This document shows positions 42,965 to 48,515 of a stretch of DNA of 48,515 bases, piece by piece. The stretch spans positions 1-48,515 of the forward strand of contig JBMSQB010000030.1 in the NCBI GenBank assembly GCA_049423065.1, given 5' to 3'. The notes below the pieces were generated by a model. That model had not been told where the DNA came from and did not search any database. It saw only the letters and a program-made list of their open reading frames with translations. Position 1 is the first letter of the stretch, and every line of letters begins with the position of its first letter. This DNA comes from SYIM01 sp041182885. GTDB lineage: Bacteria > Pseudomonadota > Gammaproteobacteria > Burkholderiales > Burkholderiaceae_E. The position numbers and the translations under genes were made by a program.

Positions 42965-44125
42965 TCAGTCCTCCTGGGCAGCGGCGGGGTCGATGTGGCA
43001 TCGGGTGCCCAGACCAGGCCCGGACGGCAGTGCGCTCATACCGGCCTCGAAGCGCGGCAGATCCGGGTCGGCAAGGGCAAAGAAAAGATCGCTCTCCTCA
43101 AACTGCACCTCGAGGGCGGGCAGATCATTGAACACAGCCGAGACATGCAGGCTGTGAGCGTGACAGATGGGGCCTGTGGGGTTGTGCGGCGAGCAGGCCG
43201 CCCCATGGGCTGCGGCGGTCTCGGCAATGCGCAGCACCTCGGTGAGCCCGCCCGCGTGCTTGACATCGGGCATGACCACGTCATAGAGCCCAGCCTTCAG
43301 GATGGGCAGAAAGCCATTCACACCGATCATTGTTTCTGCGCCCGCCAGTTGCATGCCAAGATCGTTCGCCCGTGAGCGAATCTGGCGCAACGTGGCGAAT
43401 TGTTCGGGGATTTCAGCGACCGGACATTCGTACCAGCTGACCTTCAGTCGCGCAAGTTCGTCGGTCATCTGCATGGCCTGGGCGGCATTGAAGCGCCAGT
43501 GGCAATCGACCATCAGATCGCAGTCGGGGAAGTGCGCATCGAGTGCGGCACGCACGGCTGCGATGCGGGCAAGGCCGGCGTCGACGAGCGCGCGCTGCGC
43601 GGGTGCGTCATCGGCCTCCGGGCTCACGCCGTCAAAGGGTGCCATCTTGATTGCGTTGAAGCCCTGGCCCGCGGCGCGCAGCGCGCGGGCCGCGAAGCGC
43701 TCGGGTGTTCGCGGGACGGTACCCCGGTTGATGTTCGCGTAGAGCGGGATGCGGCTGCGCTGCGCCTGCCCGAGGCGGGCATGCAGGGCCAACCCCGCCC
43801 GCCTGGCGAGCAGATCGTGCAGCGCCTGCTCGATTGCGCTCAGCGCAGTGGCGTGGACGAGACTGTGCGCACAGCGATCGGCCAGCAGCCATTGGGCGAG
43901 GCGTTCGAGATGGCTTTCCGAGGGACGAGATCCTGGCTCGAAAAGCGCCTCTGCAAGGCTTCGCACGGCTCGTTCGACCTCATCGCTCCGCCCTTCCAGC
44001 GTGGCTTCCCCCAGCCCGCTGAAATCGCCATCGTTGATTTCGACAAAGGTCCAGACGGTGCGCTCGCTCACCCTGACCTGATGGCAGCGCAGGGTGCCGC
44101 GCTGGGAGCGATCCCGACTTGTCAT
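42965..44125 (-). CDS. Enolase-superfamily enzyme, mandelate racemase subgroup-like
   Basis: 386 residues from the ATG at 44125, with GAGGA 8 bases upstream. An N-terminal capping domain (VRVSERTVWTFVEI, SGLGEATLEG) is followed by a TIM barrel. Metal ligands: D207 (LMVDCHW), E233 (WYECPV) and E264 (AGAETM). The His/Asp dyad typical of the mandelate racemase subgroup is D287 (MPDVKHAGG) and H314 (SPHNPTGP), 27 residues apart as in mandelate racemase (D270/H297). K160 (AIKMAPF) fits the first Lys of the KxK motif; the second is Ala. Such enzymes abstract a proton alpha to a carboxylate, giving racemases or dehydratases. Linked to a dehydroquinase and a Bug protein, it may act on a sugar acid or a quinate-like compound; substrate unproven. 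Confidence 0.85.
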   Translation of the reverse strand: MTSRDRSQRGTLRCHQVRVSERTVWTFVEINDGDFSGLGEATLEGRSDEVERAVRSLAEALFEPGSRPSESHLERLAQWLLADRCAHSLVHATALSAIEQALHDLLARRAGLALHARLGQAQRSRIPLYANINRGTVPRTPERFAARALRAAGQGFNAIKMAPFDGVSPEADDAPAQRALVDAGLARIAAVRAALDAHFPDCDLMVDCHWRFNAAQAMQMTDELARLKVSWYECPVAEIPEQFATLRQIRSRANDLGMQLAGAETMIGVNGFLPILKAGLYDVVMPDVKHAGGLTEVLRIAETAAAHGAACSPHNPTGPICHAHSLHVSAVFNDLPALEVQFEESDLFFALADPDLPRFEAGMSALPSGPGLGTRCHIDPAAAQED

Positions 44126-44145
44126 GACTGCGTCCTCGCGCCTGA

Positions 44146-44586
44146 CTAACCTGCCTTGAGCGCAGACACGGCTGCGCGTACCCCCAGCAGGTAGCTGTCG
44201 ATGCCGAAGCCGCATATCTGGCCGCGCACGATCGGCGAGAACACCGAGGTATGGCGGAACTCCTCGCGCGCGTGAACGTTGGACATGTGCACCTCGACGA
44301 TCGGGCAGTTGAGTATTGCGAGTGCATCGCGAATGCCGTAGCTGTAGTGCGTCCAGGCGCCTGCGTTGATGATCACGGCGCCGGTGCCATCGCTGTGCGC
44401 CTGATGGATTCGCTCGACCATCGCCCCTTCGAAGTTCGTTTGAAAGCACTGGACGGTTGCGCCGAGTTCGCCAGCCAGTCGCTCAACGGCCGCATCGATT
44501 TCCGCGAGTGTGGTGGTGCCGTATTGCGCAGGGTCGCGTTTGCCAAACATGTTGAGGTTGAGGCCGTGCAGCACGAGGAGCTTCAT
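44146..44586 (-). CDS. Type II 3-dehydroquinate dehydratase (divergent, probably catabolic)
   Basis: 146 residues, normal for AroQ. It interconverts 3-dehydroquinate and 3-dehydroshikimate. The active-site loop is GLNLNMFGKRDPAQYG (N10, N12, R17, Y22), then INAGAWTH (N74, H80) and EVHMSNVHAREEFRH (H100, R111). All catalytic residues are present, but positions usually strict are changed: GPNLN to GLNLN and NPGAYTH to NAGAWTH. The divergence, plus its place in an operon with an enolase-superfamily enzyme and a Bug transport protein, suggests a paralogue for quinate/shikimate-type catabolism rather than aromatic amino acid synthesis. The start at ATG 44586 is set by the conserved KLLVLHG strand; the longer frame upstream is not conserved-looking. 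Confidence 0.88.
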   Translation of the reverse strand: MKLLVLHGLNLNMFGKRDPAQYGTTTLAEIDAAVERLAGELGATVQCFQTNFEGAMVERIHQAHSDGTGAVIINAGAWTHYSYGIRDALAILNCPIVEVHMSNVHAREEFRHTSVFSPIVRGQICGFGIDSYLLGVRAAVSALKAG

Positions 44587-44732
44587 GGTCAGGTTCCCGC
44601 ATTTGAAAGGTTCTTCCGGTCGCGCATTCGTCCGTGTGCGCAGGCGGTTGCTTTGGCAAGGCGCAAGCTTACCCCTGAACACGGACCCAGCCATGCGGGC
44701 CCGGTGCAACGCCGACCGCGCCCCATCGGGTT

Positions 44733-44746
44733 CCGCTTGCAAGCGG
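44733..44746. promoter_or_regulatory. Perfect 14-bp palindrome over the leuA -35 box
   Basis: CCGCTTGCAAGCGG is its own reverse complement. It includes the TTGCAA taken as the -35 element of the leuA promoter, the typical position of a repressor site. It lies about 150 bp from the divergent dehydroquinase gene, so it could affect either. No regulator gene is adjacent. Confidence 0.4.
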
Positions 44747-44766
44747 CGCCGGGTTGCCCGTATAGT
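44737..44766 (+). promoter_or_regulatory. Predicted sigma-70 promoter of leuA
   Basis: TTGCAA (44737-44742) and TATAGT (44761-44766) are separated by 18 bp. The -10 box matches five of six consensus bases. The expected start of transcription is about 44773-44774, the first base of the leader ATG and about 185 bases before the leuA start. Confidence 0.55.
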
Positions 44767-44773
44767 CCGGGGC

Positions 44774-44887
44774 ATGCCCAGCGAACACTCCATTGCCGTG
44801 TCCGCCCGCGACCACGCCCGCCGCGTCCGTCGCCTGGCAGCGCTACGCCTTCCCGGCGTGCGGCTGCTACTGCGCCCCGCGCGCTAA
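44774..44887 (+). CDS. Putative leu leader peptide (leuA attenuator)
   Basis: A 37-codon ORF starting at the ATG that coincides with the predicted transcription start, so it would be read from a leaderless end. The second half is LAALRLPGVRLLLRPAR: six Leu in 17 residues, three in a row. Two of the six Leu codons are CTA and one is CTT, uncommon in a GC-rich genome; the enterobacterial leuL leader also uses CUA codons. The Leu codons lie inside a strong hairpin (44837-44867), as expected for attenuation by ribosome stalling. The stop is 70 bp before leuA. The ORF could still be fortuitous, since this DNA is open in other frames too. Confidence 0.5.
   Translation: MPSEHSIAVSARDHARRVRRLAALRLPGVRLLLRPAR
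44837..44867 (+). promoter_or_regulatory. RNA hairpin in the leuA leader over the Leu codons
   Basis: Arms 44837-44849 and 44855-44867 form 11 pairs of 13 (one T-G), with a 2x2 internal loop and the 5-base loop TTCCC. It spans the Leu codons of the leader ORF, so ribosome position would decide whether it forms. Confidence 0.5.
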
Positions 44888-44917
44888 ACACCCCTTCCCC
44901 CACAATCTGAAGTGCAG

Positions 44918-44950
44918 GCTCCCCGAACCAGCGGGGGCAGACCCAGGAGC
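44918..44950 (+). promoter_or_regulatory. Alternative structures around the leuA ribosome site
   Basis: GCTCCC (44918-44923) can pair with GGGGGC (44933-44938), or its GCTCC part can pair with GGAGC (44946-44950), which is the leuA ribosome site. No T-run follows, so a classical terminator is not seen; control of translation start or Rho-dependent ending would fit better. Short pairings, so low certainty. Confidence 0.3.
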
Positions 44951-44957
44951 ATCCGAA

Positions 44958-46502
44958 ATGGCCGACAAACTGATCATCTTCGATACCACCCTGCGCGATG
45001 GCGAGCAGAGCCCTGGCGCGTCCATGACCAAAGAGGAAAAGCTGCGCATCGCCCGCCAGCTCGAGAAGCTTCGGGTGGATGTGATCGAGGCCGGATTTGC
45101 GGCGTCCTCCAACGGCGATTTCGAAGCGGTCAAGGCCATCGCCAACACCATACGCGACTCGACCGTGTGCTCGCTCTCTCGCGCCAACGACCGCGACATA
45201 TCGCGGGCGGCCGAGGCCCTGGCAGGTGCGAAATCCGCGCGCATTCATACCTTCATTGCCACCTCTGCGCTGCACATGGAGAAGAAACTCCGCATGACGC
45301 CCGAGCAGGTGCACGAACAGGCGCGGCTTGCTGTGCGTTTCGCGCGCAAGTTCACCGACAACGTGGAGTTTTCTCCGGAAGACGGCAGCCGCTCGGACAT
45401 CGATTTTCTGTGCCGGGTGATCGAGGACGTGATCCGCGAGGGCGCCACCACCATCAACATCGCCGACACGGTGGGCTATTCGGTGCCCGAGCTCTTCGGT
45501 CAGCTGGTTCGAAACCTGCGCGAGCGCATTCCAAACTCCGACAAGGCGGTCTGGTCTGTGCACTGCCACAACGACCTCGGCATGGCGGTCGCCAACTCGC
45601 TCGCTGGTGTCACCATTGGCGGTGCGCGTCAGATCGAGTGCACGGTGAACGGGTTGGGCGAGCGTGCAGGCAACACCTCGCTCGAAGAAATCGTGATGGC
45701 GGTCAAGACCCGGCGCGATTACTTCGGCCTTGATGTCGGGATTGATGCATCCCAGATCGTGCCGGCATCCAAGCTGGTCTCGGGCATCACCGGTTTTCCG
45801 GTGCAGCCCAACAAGGCGGTAGTGGGGGCCAATGCGTTTGCGCATGCCTCGGGTATTCATCAGGACGGCGTGCTCAAGCACCGCGATACCTACGAGATCA
45901 TGCGGGCCGAAGACGTGGGCTGGGCCACCAACCGGATCGTTCTGGGCAAGCTCTCTGGCCGCAATGCGTTCAAGCAGCGCGTGCTCGAGCTTGGCATTCC
46001 GGTGGATTCCGAAACCGAGCTGAACGCCGCGTTCTCGCGTTTCAAGGACCTGGCCGACCGCAAGTCCGATATTTTTGATGAGGACATTCAGGCGCTGTTC
46101 TCCGATGAATCCGTTGCGCCCGAGAACGAACACTACAAGCTGGTGTCGCTTGCCCAGGGCTCGGAAACCGGCGAGCGGCCGCATGCCGAGATCACCCTGT
46201 CGGTGGCGGGTCGCGAGGCGCGCAGCCGCGCCGACGGCAATGGCCCGGTCGATGCGACGCTGAAGGCCATTGAATCTCAGGTGGACTCCGGAGCGGAGCT
46301 CCTCCTCTATTCGGTCAATGCGATCACCACCGGTACCGAATCGCAGGGGGAGGTCACCGTCAGGCTCTCGCGCGGCGGACGGATTGTGAACGGCGTGGGG
46401 GCCGACCCCGATATCATCGTTGCATCAGCCAAGGCCTACCTCAACGCACTGAACAAGCTGCATAGCGATGTGGAGCGGGTCAACCCCCAGTTGGGTGTCT
46501 GA
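44958..46502 (+). CDS. leuA: 2-isopropylmalate synthase
   Basis: 514 residues from the ATG at 44958 with AGGAG 8 bases upstream; the longer frame starting at 44793 overlaps the leader. It condenses acetyl-CoA with 2-oxoisovalerate in the first committed step of leucine synthesis. The catalytic barrel has IIFDTTLRDGEQSPGASM (Arg13, Asp14), the HxH metal motif VHCHNDLGMAVANS and ECTVNGLGERAGNTSLEE. A linker with ASGIHQDGVLKH follows, then the C-terminal leucine-binding regulatory domain (about 390-514, with RADGNGPVDATLKAIE and GADPDIIVASAKAYLNALNKL). The regulatory domain is complete, so the enzyme should be feedback-inhibited by leucine, in addition to the leader-based control proposed here. 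Confidence 0.97.
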   Translation: MADKLIIFDTTLRDGEQSPGASMTKEEKLRIARQLEKLRVDVIEAGFAASSNGDFEAVKAIANTIRDSTVCSLSRANDRDISRAAEALAGAKSARIHTFIATSALHMEKKLRMTPEQVHEQARLAVRFARKFTDNVEFSPEDGSRSDIDFLCRVIEDVIREGATTINIADTVGYSVPELFGQLVRNLRERIPNSDKAVWSVHCHNDLGMAVANSLAGVTIGGARQIECTVNGLGERAGNTSLEEIVMAVKTRRDYFGLDVGIDASQIVPASKLVSGITGFPVQPNKAVVGANAFAHASGIHQDGVLKHRDTYEIMRAEDVGWATNRIVLGKLSGRNAFKQRVLELGIPVDSETELNAAFSRFKDLADRKSDIFDEDIQALFSDESVAPENEHYKLVSLAQGSETGERPHAEITLSVAGREARSRADGNGPVDATLKAIESQVDSGAELLLYSVNAITTGTESQGEVTVRLSRGGRIVNGVGADPDIIVASAKAYLNALNKLHSDVERVNPQLGV

Positions 46503-46561
46503 GAAAGCGCCCTTAGCCTCTGCCCGAGTTGTTCGAGCCTGAACCCATTAGGAGAACCGCA

Positions 46562-47335
46562 ATGAGCGTCACACGACTGCCAGTCGCCGCCTCGAATCGC
46601 GATCAGGCGGCGCTTCGCGAATTGAAGGTGCAGCTTGCCGCTGCGATGCGGATGGCGGTGCTGCATGAACTCGACGAAGGCATAGACAACCATTTCACCG
46701 CTCGCGTCCCTGGCCAGCCCGGGCGCTATCTCATCCTGCCGTTCGGGTATCACTGGTCAGAAGCGCGGGCCGACGATCTGGTGATGTTCGACGAATCCGG
46801 GCAGACGCTCGAGGGCGAAGGCACGGTTGAGCTGTCGGCCTGGTGTATTCACGCGCCGTTTCACCGGCTCACCGGGGCCGAGGTGGTACTGCACACGCAT
46901 CAGCCCTGGGCGGTTGCGCTCAACATGCTGAAAGACAACCGGTTGTTGAATGCCACCCAGACGGCTGTCTTCATGGCCCGCGACATCGCCTATGACGATC
47001 ACTACGACGGCACCGCCGACCTGCCTTCGGAAGGGGAACGGCTGGCGCGAATCGCAGGCGACAAGCCGATTGTGTTCATGAAGAATCATGGCGTGATCAC
47101 CACCGGCAAGACCGTCGCCCAGGCGTACCGTCGGCTTTACAAGCTCGAGCGGGCCTGTCGCACTCAGATGCTCGCGATGGCAACAGGCCGCGAACTGCAG
47201 GAAATCGACCCGGCGATCGTTGCCAAGGTCCTGGCCCCAGCCGACCTGGAAACGCACTCGGGAGCCGACCGGGATCGGCTGTTCTTTGAAGCAATGATGC
47301 GGGTGCTGGACAGGGAGCTGCCTGGCTATCGCTGA
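46562..47335 (+). CDS. Class II aldolase/adducin family protein
   Basis: 257 residues from the ATG at 46562, preceded by AGGAGA. Zinc ligands are H111 and H113 (VVLHTHQPW) and H176 (FMKNHGVITTG). The usual GNISAR strand is DNHFTARVPG and the phosphate loop region is LPFGYHWSEARADDLV, as in the adducin-like branch whose substrates are mostly unknown. Then KTVAQAYRRLYKLERACRTQ forms the conserved C-terminal helix. Members cleave or epimerise hydroxy-acid phosphates or decarboxylate keto acids. It follows leuA by 59 bp, but a link to leucine synthesis is unlikely; own promoter not evident. Confidence 0.85.
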   Translation: MSVTRLPVAASNRDQAALRELKVQLAAAMRMAVLHELDEGIDNHFTARVPGQPGRYLILPFGYHWSEARADDLVMFDESGQTLEGEGTVELSAWCIHAPFHRLTGAEVVLHTHQPWAVALNMLKDNRLLNATQTAVFMARDIAYDDHYDGTADLPSEGERLARIAGDKPIVFMKNHGVITTGKTVAQAYRRLYKLERACRTQMLAMATGRELQEIDPAIVAKVLAPADLETHSGADRDRLFFEAMMRVLDRELPGYR

Positions 47336-47467
47336 GCTGGCGAAGGTCAAATCGGGTACTCCCAGTCCCCGCTTCGGGCCTTTGCTTGAGTTGGCGCGCG
47401 GAATGTGAAAAAATCCCAGTCAATCCCCGTGAATGCCCAGTTCACGAACAACAAGGACTCCGACATC

Positions 47468-48515
47468 GTGAGCCACGCCACCGCCACCGCATCATCCGCA
47501 CCGGGAGGGTTGTCCCTTCCCCCTGCGGTCTCATCCTCGGGTCTGATGTCCGCTGCGCTGGGATTTTTGAGCGGCGGCAAGCCAGACCCGGGCAGCCTTG
47601 ATCTGGCGCTGCGGTCCTTCGCGCGCGGTGGCGATGCGCTCAAGGCGCTAGCTGTCAGTCTGGATTTCAAGCCTCCTCCCGCGGACATGATGACCGGCCA
47701 GTCGATTGTCGGCTGGCTGGATTCGGCGACCGGACGGGTGTTCATCGCCCCGACGACCGGATGGCAGGCGCCGTCCGCGACCTGGGCGCCTGCGTTGCGT
47801 GTCAACCCCGAATGGCTTGCTCCGTTCCTTGGTGGTTCCGCGGGCAAGCCAGGTCAACCCGTCACTGCGTTGCCGGACCCGGCCATGCCGCCGCCGAAGC
47901 CTGCGCGCCCGGAAGAACCCGATCGCGAAGAGCCAGACGACGACGATCTCTCGGCGGGTCCCGTCCTTGGAAAGCCTGACGACGAAGACTCCCCGGATGA
48001 GACGGATTCCGTCGGGTTGCCTGGACGACCTGATCCAGCCATGCCCGGCATGCCCAAGCCCCCGCTCGAAGAACTCTGGTCGGTTGCCCGCGACCTGACC
48101 GATGCCGAGTGGTTGAGCCTTCGCAAGGCCATGACGGTGCTGCATGATGGTCGTGATGCGGTGGGCGAACTGGCGGACACGCTGGGTTTCAAGCCGCCCG
48201 CAGAGGCTGTGGCTGCCGTGCAGGTGCTGATTGGCTGGATCAACGAATCGACGGGCCAGATCTTTATTGCGCCCGGTGTGGGCTGGACGCCGCCCGACGA
48301 TGCCTGGGAGGTGGTGGCGAAGCTGCCGGTTGGCGCTGGCAAGCCTCCCCTCGGCGAGCCTCGCGATGACGCAAGCATGCCGCCGCCGGTCCTGCCCGGT
48401 CCGTTCGGGGACGCGTGGTCGGTTGCCCGCGACCTGACCGATGCCGAGTGGTTGAACCTGCGCAAGGCCATGACGGTGCTGCATGATGGTCGTGATGCGG
48501 TGGGCGAACTGGCGG
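47468..48515 (+). CDS. Repeat protein of unknown family, 3' end outside window
   Basis: Open frame continuing past the window end, so it has no stop here. The start at GTG 47468 is chosen for AAGGA ten bases upstream; GTG at 47405 or 47429 is possible. There is no signal peptide. It consists of modules of about 113 residues: helical VARDLTDAEWLxLRKAMTVL, then HDGRDAVGELADTLGFKPP, then IGWINESTGQIFIAPGVGW, and a Pro/Asp/Gly-rich linker (PEEPDREEPDDDDLS). The first module (SLDLALRSFARGGDALKALA to GWLDSATGRVFIAPTTGW) is a diverged copy. The strong bias in the linkers and the tandem design suggest a long extracellular or scaffold protein. I do not recognise the family. The reverse-strand open frame here is a shadow. 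Confidence 0.7.
   Translation, partial: MSHATATASSAPGGLSLPPAVSSSGLMSAALGFLSGGKPDPGSLDLALRSFARGGDALKALAVSLDFKPPPADMMTGQSIVGWLDSATGRVFIAPTTGWQAPSATWAPALRVNPEWLAPFLGGSAGKPGQPVTALPDPAMPPPKPARPEEPDREEPDDDDLSAGPVLGKPDDEDSPDETDSVGLPGRPDPAMPGMPKPPLEELWSVARDLTDAEWLSLRKAMTVLHDGRDAVGELADTLGFKPPAEAVAAVQVLIGWINESTGQIFIAPGVGWTPPDDAWEVVAKLPVGAGKPPLGEPRDDASMPPPVLPGPFGDAWSVARDLTDAEWLNLRKAMTVLHDGRDAVGELA
48077..48515 (+). repeat. 339-bp tandem repeat in the 3'-terminal gene
   Basis: The segment starting TGGTCGGTTGCCCGCGAC at 48077 recurs at 48416, 339 bp (113 codons) later. Over the 100 bases visible in the second copy only two differ (AGCCTT versus AACCTG region). Such identity in a coding repeat means recent duplication or ongoing homogenisation. 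Confidence 0.85.

Noticed and set aside
44793..44957. N-terminal extension of LeuA from the ATG at 44793
   Set aside because: The extension is Cys/Pro-rich and unlike LeuA; the ATG at 44958 has a strong ribosome site and the family's normal start.
44589..46184. A 531-codon antisense frame across leuA
   Set aside because: leuA is certain on the other strand; the antisense product shows no recognisable motif and no ribosome site.
47365..47395. Terminator after the aldolase gene (CCCG-CTT-CGGG followed by CCTTTGCTT)
   Set aside because: The stem is only four pairs and the T-run is broken; too weak to report as a feature.
47648..48484. Minus-strand frame of 278 codons at the window end
   Set aside because: It mirrors the repeat protein; repeats appear in both strands only because the plus-strand gene is tandem.

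Overview
The window is GC-rich, has long overlapping open frames on both strands, and looks like a chromosomal segment of a betaproteobacterium, most probably Burkholderiales. The main support is a Bug-family periplasmic binding protein (a family hugely expanded in Burkholderiales), a DctP-type TRAP binding protein, a CoxMSL-type molybdenum hydroxylase set and many aromatic/organic-acid type enzymes. The species cannot be fixed from the sequence. No tRNA, rRNA, CRISPR array or insertion sequence was recognised.

Region 1 (1-25332) is the 3' part of one giant surface/secreted protein gene; its start lies upstream of the window. The 8,443 residues present consist of about 34 bacterial Ig-like modules, then four tandem super-repeats of about 970-1,020 residues. 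Each super-repeat holds Ig-like modules, a complete seven-bladed FG-GAP (integrin-alpha-like) propeller and a short RTX calcium-binding block. The gene ends with two more Ig-like modules, a lectin-like segment and an EF-hand-rich RTX C-terminus. A run of ten G inside the fourth propeller could switch the protein off by slippage.

Region 2 (25462-29580, minus strand) is a tightly packed four-gene unit: cytochrome b561, RluF-like pseudouridine synthase, NPPW methyltransferase and a tandem OsmC protein. Divergent from it (29692-32065) is a PepSY protein followed by an OmpR-type response regulator and a PhoQ/QseC-like kinase, with paired 11-bp-spaced direct repeats in the shared promoter region.

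Region 3 (32154-37655) has a cupin protein (minus), an orphan TRAP binding protein (plus), then minus-strand genes for an extradiol dioxygenase-like protein, a Tat/lipoprotein-type amidohydrolase, a TerC membrane protein and a PD-(D/E)XK/MmcB-like protein. Region 4 (37839-41937) is a coxMSL-type operon for a molybdenum-flavin-iron-sulfur hydroxylase, followed by a small exported protein of unknown function.

Region 5 (41942-44586, minus) reads as a catabolic/uptake operon: type II dehydroquinase (divergent), enolase-superfamily enzyme and Bug binding protein. Divergent from it is leuA, with a well-formed promoter, a perfect palindrome over the -35 box and a short Leu-rich leader ORF whose ATG falls at the expected transcription start. 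A class II aldolase/adducin gene follows. The window ends inside an unrecognised repeat protein with 113-residue modules that are nearly identical at DNA level.
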